Positions 59,315 to 64,000 of a DNA stretch of 64,000 bases are shown piece by piece. The stretch's first letter is position 1; every line of letters starts with the position of its first letter. The translations under genes were made by a program, and so were the position numbers. Source of the DNA: Paractinoplanes brasiliensis (GTDB taxonomy: Bacteria > Actinomycetota > Actinomycetes > Mycobacteriales > Micromonosporaceae); the NCBI RefSeq assembly GCF_004362215.1, contig NZ_SNWR01000002.1, positions 1,488,001 through 1,552,000 on the forward strand. Reading direction: 5' to 3'. Under the pieces are notes generated by a model. That model was not told where the DNA came from and did not search any database. It saw only the letters and a list, made by a program, of their open reading frames with translations.

Positions 59315-59668
59315 GCTGGGCCGGTCCTGAGCACGTTCTCAGGAAGTTTCACTCGCGCGGCCGGCATCTCCCGGACAACCGGCCGACCGCCCGGGGAACC
59401 CTGCGGGCACGCGACGCAGGATGAGCAGGTCAACAGCGCACGGACCGCCCAGCCAGGCAGAGCTTGACGGCGATCTGCAGGCAAGCAGGGCGGAAACGCT
59501 GGAGGCGACCGCCCGTCAGAAACCCTCAGCCAGCCGTGGCCTACCGTGCCGTACGGGATGCCCCGCCGATCCCCGTCCGGCCGGCGTGGTGGACGGACAC
59601 ACCGCCGGCCGCCCTGCCCGGAACTGCTGACGCTGACTCGCGAGACCTACGCCCCGCCGGGAGACTGC

Positions 59669-60607
59669 ATGACTGACGTGACGATCCGCCCGATGGCGCC
59701 GGCCGACGCCGAGGCGGTGCTCGCCCTCTATCAGGCCGGGCTCGACGGCGGGAACGCCAGCTTCGAGATCACCGCGCCGACGTGGGAGGCGTTCGACGCC
59801 GGCCGTCTGGACGAGCACCGATTCGTGGCGACCGGCGAGCGGGACGAGGTGCTGGGCTGGGTCGCCGTCACACCGGTCTCGGCCCGTCCGGTCTACGCGG
59901 GCGTCGTCGAGCATTCGGTCTACGTCTCCCCCGCCGCTCAGGGCCGGGGCGTCGGGCGTGCGCTGCTCGAGGCACTGATCGACTCGACCGAGCGCGCCGG
60001 CATCTGGACGATCCAGTCCGGCGTCTTCCCCGAGAACACGGCCAGCCTCGCGCTTCATCGCGCTTGCGGCTTCCGTACGGTGGGAATCCGCTCCCGGCTG
60101 GGCAAGCACGGCGACCGTTGGCGCGACGTTGTGCTGCTGGAACGTCGCAGCCCCGACCGGGAGTCGCCGATCGCCGCCTTCTGGGGCACGGCCGGTTCGC
60201 TCTCCCCTGACGAGGTGGTCGCCACGATGGACGGCTTGGCGGGCGAGGATGCGGCGGGGCTGTTCGAACGGGCCTCCGCGCGCGACTTCGCCGGCCGGGA
60301 GGCGGAGGCCGAGCCGCTGTACCGGGCGGCGCTGGCGGCGGGCCTGCAGGACGACCTCCGGCCCCAAGCCGTGATCCAGCTGGCCAGCACGCTGCGTAAC
60401 CTGGGCCGCGCCGCCGAGGCGGTCACCCTGCTCACCGAGGCCGGCGGTCTCGGGGCGTACGAGGATGAGCGGTTGGCCTTTCTCGCGCTCGCCCTCGTGG
60501 ACGCCGGCGACGAGAAACGCGCAACCGCCTTGGCCGTCCGCGCCCTGGCCGCGCACGCCCCGCACTACGGTCGCGCCCTCACGGCGTACGCGAATGGCAT
60601 GTTGTAA
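59669..60607 (+). CDS. GNAT acetyltransferase (phosphinothricin acetyltransferase-like) fused to a TPR domain
   Basis: A 312-residue fusion. Residues 1-165 are a GNAT of the phosphinothricin acetyltransferase type: VEHSVYVSPAAQGRGVGRALLEALI (about 85-109), SGVFPENTASLALHRACGFRTVGI (about 119-142) and RWRDVVLLER. Residues 185-312 form a tetratricopeptide-like domain (FAGREAEAEPLYRAALAAGL, IQLASTLRNLGRAAEAVTLL). The TPR part also occurs as a stand-alone family in actinobacteria. The ATG follows GGGAGACTGC. It would acetylate an amino group, perhaps as resistance. Convergent with the ABC exporter gene, three bases apart. Confidence 0.87.
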   Translation: MTDVTIRPMAPADAEAVLALYQAGLDGGNASFEITAPTWEAFDAGRLDEHRFVATGERDEVLGWVAVTPVSARPVYAGVVEHSVYVSPAAQGRGVGRALLEALIDSTERAGIWTIQSGVFPENTASLALHRACGFRTVGIRSRLGKHGDRWRDVVLLERRSPDRESPIAAFWGTAGSLSPDEVVATMDGLAGEDAAGLFERASARDFAGREAEAEPLYRAALAAGLQDDLRPQAVIQLASTLRNLGRAAEAVTLLTEAGGLGAYEDERLAFLALALVDAGDEKRATALAVRALAAHAPHYGRALTAYANGML

Positions 60608-60610
60608 GGG

Positions 60611-62371
60611 TCAGGCGGCCAGGGCGGCGTACCGGCCACCCACGTCGACCAGGGAATCGTGGGTGCCGTTCTCGAGGATGCGGCCGTGGTCGACCACCGC
60701 GATCTGGTCGGCGTTGCGGACCGTGGACAGCCGGTGGGCGATGGTGACCGTCGTGCGGCCGCGCGCCAGCTCGTCGAAGGCCCGCTGCACAGCCCGTTCC
60801 GTCTCGTTGTCGAGCGCGCTGGTCGCCTCGTCCAGTATGAGGATCCGCGGGTCACGCAGCAGGGTGCGGGCGATGGCGATGCGCTGCTTCTCGCCGCCGG
60901 AGAAGCGGTGGCCGCGGGAGCCGACCGTGGTGTCGTAGCCGTCGGGCAGGGCGGCGATCACGTCGTGGATCTGCGCGGCGCGGGCGGCCGCTTCGATCTC
61001 GGCGTCGGTGGCTTCCGGCTTGGCGTGCCGCAGGTTCTCGCGCACGCTCGTGTGCAGCAGGTATGTCTCCTGCGAGACGACGCCGACGATCGACGACAAC
61101 GTCTCCAGCGACAGGTCGCGCAGGTCGACGCCGTCGATCGTGACGCGCCCGGCGGTGGGGTCGTAGAGCCGGGCGATCAGCGCGGCGATCGTGCTCTTGC
61201 CCGAGCCGGTCTCACCGACGAGAGCGAGCGACGACCCGGCGGGCACGTCCAGGGTCACCCCGGCCACGGCGGCGGCGTTGCTTCCCGCGTACGAGAATGT
61301 GACGTCCTCGAACCGCAAGTGGCCGCGCGGAGCCTTCAGGGGCACCGGGCGGGCCGGCTCGTCGACGTCGATCGGCAGGTCGAGGTATTCGAAGATGCGC
61401 GCGAACAGCGCCAGCGAGGTGGTGACCGTGACACCGACGTTGAGCAGCGACATCAGCGGCCGGAACAGCCCGGACTGCAGGGCGGTGAACGCGACGAGCG
61501 TGCCGATGCTCATCGACCCGGACGTGATCGGCAGGCCGGCGGCGAGGTAGATGACCGCGGGGATGGCGGCGAACACGATGCTCATCGACGCCATCCGCCA
61601 GCGGCCGGCCAGTTCGGAGCGCAGCTCGAGGTCGATGAGCCGGCTCGACGAGGCGGTGAAGCGCTCGACCTGGGCCGGGCCGGTGCCCATGGTCTTGGTC
61701 AGCTGCACGCCGCCGATCGACAGGCCCTCCTCGATGATGACGTTGAGGTCGGCCAGTTCGCGCTGGCGTTGTGCGGTGATGGCCCGGCGCATGCTCGCCA
61801 CCCGGCGGGTGAGCCAGATCGACGGCGGCAGCACGAGCAGCGACACCAGTGACAACTGCCAGGACAGCGCGGCCATGGCGACCGCGGTGGCGACGACGGT
61901 GGTGAGGTTCGAGGCGATCGAGGTGGCGGTGGAGGTGACGACCGATTCCATGCCGCCGATGTCGTTGGTGATGCGCGACTGCACCTCGCCGGTGCGGGTG
62001 CGGGTGAAGAACGCGATCGACTGGCGTTGCAGGTGACGGAAGACGTCGGTGCGCAGTCTGTGCATGACGCGCTGGCCGATCGTGGTCGAGATCCACGTCT
62101 GCACGACGCCGAGCGCGGAGGTCACGGCGGCGACGGCGACCATGCCGATCACCAGCCAGACCAGGAGCTGGACGTTCCGTTCGGGCAGCGCGGTGTCGAT
62201 CACCTCGCGCAGCAGGAACGGACTGGCCATGCCGACGATCGACGAGGCCACGATGGTGAGGACCACAACGCTCAGCGGGCGGCGGTGGTCGGTGAACAGG
62301 GCGCCGATGCGGCGCAGCGAGACGTTCCTCGCCTGCGCGATCTCGGCGGCGGTGGGTTTCTTGCTTCCCAA
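60611..62371 (-). CDS. ABC exporter half-transporter (membrane domain fused to ATPase)
   Basis: A 586-residue protein. Six membrane helices in residues 30-310 form the ABC exporter core (GEVQSRITNDIGGMESVV is a coupling-helix region). The ATPase at about 340-580 has Walker A VGETGSGKSTIAALI, signature FSGGEKQRIAIARTLL and Walker B ILILDEATSALD. It works as a homodimer or heterodimer for drug or lipid export. I prefer the TTG at 62371 because GAAAGAAGG lies seven bases upstream; a GTG at 62395 is possible. Divergent from the MarR gene, with palindromes between. Confidence 0.9.
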   Translation of the reverse strand: MGSKKPTAAEIAQARNVSLRRIGALFTDHRRPLSVVVLTIVASSIVGMASPFLLREVIDTALPERNVQLLVWLVIGMVAVAAVTSALGVVQTWISTTIGQRVMHRLRTDVFRHLQRQSIAFFTRTRTGEVQSRITNDIGGMESVVTSTATSIASNLTTVVATAVAMAALSWQLSLVSLLVLPPSIWLTRRVASMRRAITAQRQRELADLNVIIEEGLSIGGVQLTKTMGTGPAQVERFTASSSRLIDLELRSELAGRWRMASMSIVFAAIPAVIYLAAGLPITSGSMSIGTLVAFTALQSGLFRPLMSLLNVGVTVTTSLALFARIFEYLDLPIDVDEPARPVPLKAPRGHLRFEDVTFSYAGSNAAAVAGVTLDVPAGSSLALVGETGSGKSTIAALIARLYDPTAGRVTIDGVDLRDLSLETLSSIVGVVSQETYLLHTSVRENLRHAKPEATDAEIEAAARAAQIHDVIAALPDGYDTTVGSRGHRFSGGEKQRIAIARTLLRDPRILILDEATSALDNETERAVQRAFDELARGRTTVTIAHRLSTVRNADQIAVVDHGRILENGTHDSLVDVGGRYAALAA

Positions 62372-62406
62372 GTGCGGACCTTCTTTCCCGTACACGATGA
62401 CAATGC

Positions 62407-62427
62407 TGAGGTTACCTCAACATGAGG
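62407..62427. promoter_or_regulatory. overlapping palindromes, candidate MarR operator
   Basis: TGAGGT-T-ACCTCA (62407-62419, perfect 6-bp arms) overlaps CCTCA-ACA-TGAGG (62415-62427) between the divergent ABC exporter and MarR genes. The site is placed to control both. The MarR message may be leaderless: TACGGT (62447-62452) ends six bases before the GTG at 62459. Confidence 0.65.
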
Positions 62428-62458
62428 GAACAACAGAAGTCCCTGGTACGGTATTCCG

Positions 62459-62884
62459 GTGCACTCGGTCGACGACGACGGCCTGGCCGACGAGTTCTTC
62501 TCCGTGTCCCGCCGCCTGCGCCGCCGCACCCGCGAGGCACTGCAGCCGTGGGAGCTCTCCCCGTCGCTGGGCCGGGCGGTCAGCGTGCTCTCCCGCTACG
62601 GCGACATGCGCCCCGGCGCGCTGGCCGAACGTCTGCGCATCGCCCCCCGCTCGGCCACCGAGGTGGTCGACGACCTGCAACGCCTCGGCCTGGCCGTACG
62701 CCGCCCCGACCCGGCCGACCGGCGCGCCGTGCTGGTCACGCTGACCGACGAGGGAGAGCGGGTCAGCCGCGACATCCATGCCGCCCGCCGCGAGGCCGGC
62801 GAACAGTTCTTCGCGACCCTCTCCGCCGCCGACCGCGCCGAACTGACCCGCCTGCTCCGCAAACTCCGCGACGACAACGACTGA
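62459..62884 (+). CDS. MarR family transcriptional regulator
   Basis: A 141-residue winged-helix regulator. Core: SPSLGRAVSVLSRYGDMRPGAL (about 34-55), RLRIAPRSATEVVDDLQRLGLAVR (recognition helix), DRRAVLVTLTDEG (wing). The GTG start has no ribosome-binding site but a -10-like TACGGT at leaderless spacing. It probably represses the divergent ABC exporter. Confidence 0.88.
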   Translation: MHSVDDDGLADEFFSVSRRLRRRTREALQPWELSPSLGRAVSVLSRYGDMRPGALAERLRIAPRSATEVVDDLQRLGLAVRRPDPADRRAVLVTLTDEGERVSRDIHAARREAGEQFFATLSAADRAELTRLLRKLRDDND

Positions 62885-62936
62885 CGGACGACGCGCCGTG
62901 AGAGAGGCTTCCGGAGCTGCCGGCGCAGCCCGACGA

Positions 62937-63704
62937 TCAAGCTTCGGCCGCGCGGAAGGTTCGACGGTACGCCAGGGGGGCGACGCCAACGGCGGCGTGC
63001 AGGTGCTGGCGCAGTGAAGTGGCAGTGGCAAATCCCGCCCGGGCGGCTACCTGATCGATGCCCAGATCGGTCTCTTCCAGGAGTTCGCGGGCACGTACGA
63101 CGCGCTGACGCGTGAGCCACCGCCCAGGACTGTCGCCGGTCTCCTCGTGGAATCGCCGCGTGAAGGTGCGTCGGCTCATTTGGGCGTACGTGGCCAGGTC
63201 CGCCAGTGTCAGCGGGCGGTCCAGGTTTTCCAGCGCCCACTGCCTGGTGGCTGAGGTGGACATGTCTGGCTGCGTTGGCACGGGGCGCTCGATGTACTGA
63301 GCCTGGCCCCCGTTGCGCCACGCCGGGGTCACGCACCTGCGGGCGACCTGGTTTGCCAGCGAACTCCCGTGATCCGAGCGCAGCACATGCAGACAGAGGT
63401 CGATCCCGGCGGCAGTGCCGGCAGAGGTCAGCACGTCTCCGTCATCGACGAAGAGAACGCTGGGGTCGAGACGCACCCGGGGAAACCAGCGGCTGAACTG
63501 ATCCGCCAGGAGCCAGTGCGTGGTGGCGGGCCTGCCGTCGAGGAGCCCGGCGGCGGCGAGGACGAAGGCGCCGGTGCAGATCGACATCACCCGAGTGCCG
63601 GGAGCCACGAGGGAGATCGCCTCGGCGAGGGCAGGATCCAAGGTGGGCGTGGCGCGACGGGGATCGAAGGCGGGAACCACAATCGTGTCCGCCTTGCCGA
63701 TCAA
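62937..63704 (-). pseudogene. GlxA family (DJ-1/AraC) regulator, truncated at the 5' end
   Basis: A 255-residue open frame. It begins inside the DJ-1/PfpI-like domain (ADTIVVPAF, then SICTGAFVLAAAGLLDG with the nucleophile-elbow cysteine) and continues into an intact AraC-type DNA-binding domain (about 150-250: LTLADLATYAQMSRRTFTRRFHEE, QVAARAGFATATSLRQHL). GlxA proteins normally have about 65 more residues at the N-terminus. The frame is closed by a stop (TAG at 63717-63719) shortly upstream, and the only start is a TTG without ribosome-binding site. The missing part is replaced by the start of an oppositely oriented gene, so this is probably a broken gene. Confidence 0.65.
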
Positions 63705-64000
63705 GCTCCTGACCGACTACTACGCCGCCTACGGGGAGGGAGGCGCAGAGGGACTGGCGCGCATGTCCGCCTTCTACGCGCCGAACAAGACGCATTACAT
63801 GGCCGGCAACTCGGAGCTGGCTGGAGAGTCCCGCAGCCCCGAGGAGTCCCTGCAGGCGATGAAGCGACTACAGGAGCTCAGCGGTGGCAATGTCTCGTTC
63901 GTCGGCCCGCCTGCGATCCTCCTCGCGGGCGACGCCGTCGTGGTGCTTCTCGTCCAGGAAAGGCATGCACGACCGGGCAAGCCTGAACTGATCGTCCCGC
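63685..64000 (+). CDS. NTF2/SnoaL-like protein, cut by the window end
   Basis: About 105 residues are visible. The start is GTG at 63685 (or TTG at 63694): LLTDYYAAYGEGGAEGLARMSAFYAPN is the typical opening of the nuclear-transport-factor-2-like cone fold, followed by a Glu/Ser stretch and FVGPPAILLAGDAVVVLLVQE. Its first codons overlap the truncated GlxA frame on the other strand. The C-terminal end lies beyond 64000. The function is unknown; such proteins are small-molecule binders or isomerases. Confidence 0.55.
   Translation, partial: MSALPIKLLTDYYAAYGEGGAEGLARMSAFYAPNKTHYMAGNSELAGESRSPEESLQAMKRLQELSGGNVSFVGPPAILLAGDAVVVLLVQERHARPGKPELIVP

Larger units (their letters stand above)
58833..59668. 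other. 836-bp gene-poor region with palindromes
   Basis: Short open frames here have no protein-like composition or ribosome-binding sites. The stretch 59215-59343 holds three inverted repeats: a TGTTA box (59215-59228), a 9-bp stem-loop (59289-59314) and CCTGAGCACGTTCTCAGG (59326-59343). It may be the remains of a lost, LacI-controlled gene, or hold a small RNA. Confidence 0.5.

Overview
The window is high-GC (roughly 70% or more) with dense, overlapping operons, frequent GTG/TTG starts and leaderless-looking promoters. Gene content (LacI-controlled sugar ABC operons, FtsX exporters, FxSxx-type and EACC1-type systems) points to a filamentous actinobacterium, most likely a Micromonosporaceae member such as Actinoplanes. 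That placement is inference; no rRNA or other phylogenetic marker is present.

Layout. 1-1.8 kb: a 17-bp tandem repeat, then an aldo/keto reductase followed by a TetR regulator with its own autoregulated leaderless promoter. 1.9-10.4 kb: the most unusual part, a locus combining an alpha/beta hydrolase carrying an effector-associated domain 2 (EAD2), a 58-residue FxsA-like peptide, an HExxH-type peptide-modifying enzyme, a giant vWA-like/NB-ARC/TPR protein (FxsT type) and an EAD2-VMAP-C protein. It looks like a hybrid of the FxSxx-COOH peptide system and a vWA/NTPase/VMAP biological conflict system, without the usual radical SAM enzyme. 10.7-19.0 kb: a cyclase-family hydrolase, a DeoR regulator, and a divergent sugar operon (binding protein, two permeases, class II aldolase, ADP-dependent sugar kinase, mannose-6-phosphate isomerase). 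19.1-26.5 kb: two ATPases and two large FtsX permeases. 26.5-26.8 kb: repeats. 26.8-35.9 kb: a GNAT acetyltransferase, then a galactoside operon (GH42, two permeases, binding protein, GH36) with a divergent LacI regulator and two matching operators. 35.9-44.5 kb: mixed genes: TrpB2-type synthase, nitronate monooxygenase, GH43 arabinanase, small membrane and hypothetical proteins, MarR/DoxX, a LacI-type protein without a DNA-binding head, and a squalene-cyclase-like repeat protein. 44.5-54.3 kb: a seven-gene L-arabinose operon (binding protein, ATPase, two permeases, AraB, AraD, AraA) with a divergent LacI regulator. 54.4-57.6 kb: a translationally coupled EACC1-caspase pair, a second conflict system. 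57.8-64 kb: another LacI paralogue, an 836-bp gene-poor stretch with orphan palindromes, a GNAT-TPR fusion, an ABC exporter with divergent MarR, a 5'-truncated GlxA regulator, and the start of an NTF2-like gene cut by the window edge.

How the parts work together. Most of the window is carbohydrate scavenging: extracellular arabinan cleavage, three separate ABC importers, intracellular glycosidases and complete downstream catabolism, each with its own LacI or DeoR regulator. The two conflict-type loci sit among these genes and are predicted to couple sensing (NB-ARC/TPR or EACC1) to effector activation (hydrolase or caspase). Nothing recognisable as tRNA, rRNA, CRISPR, transposase or phage was found.
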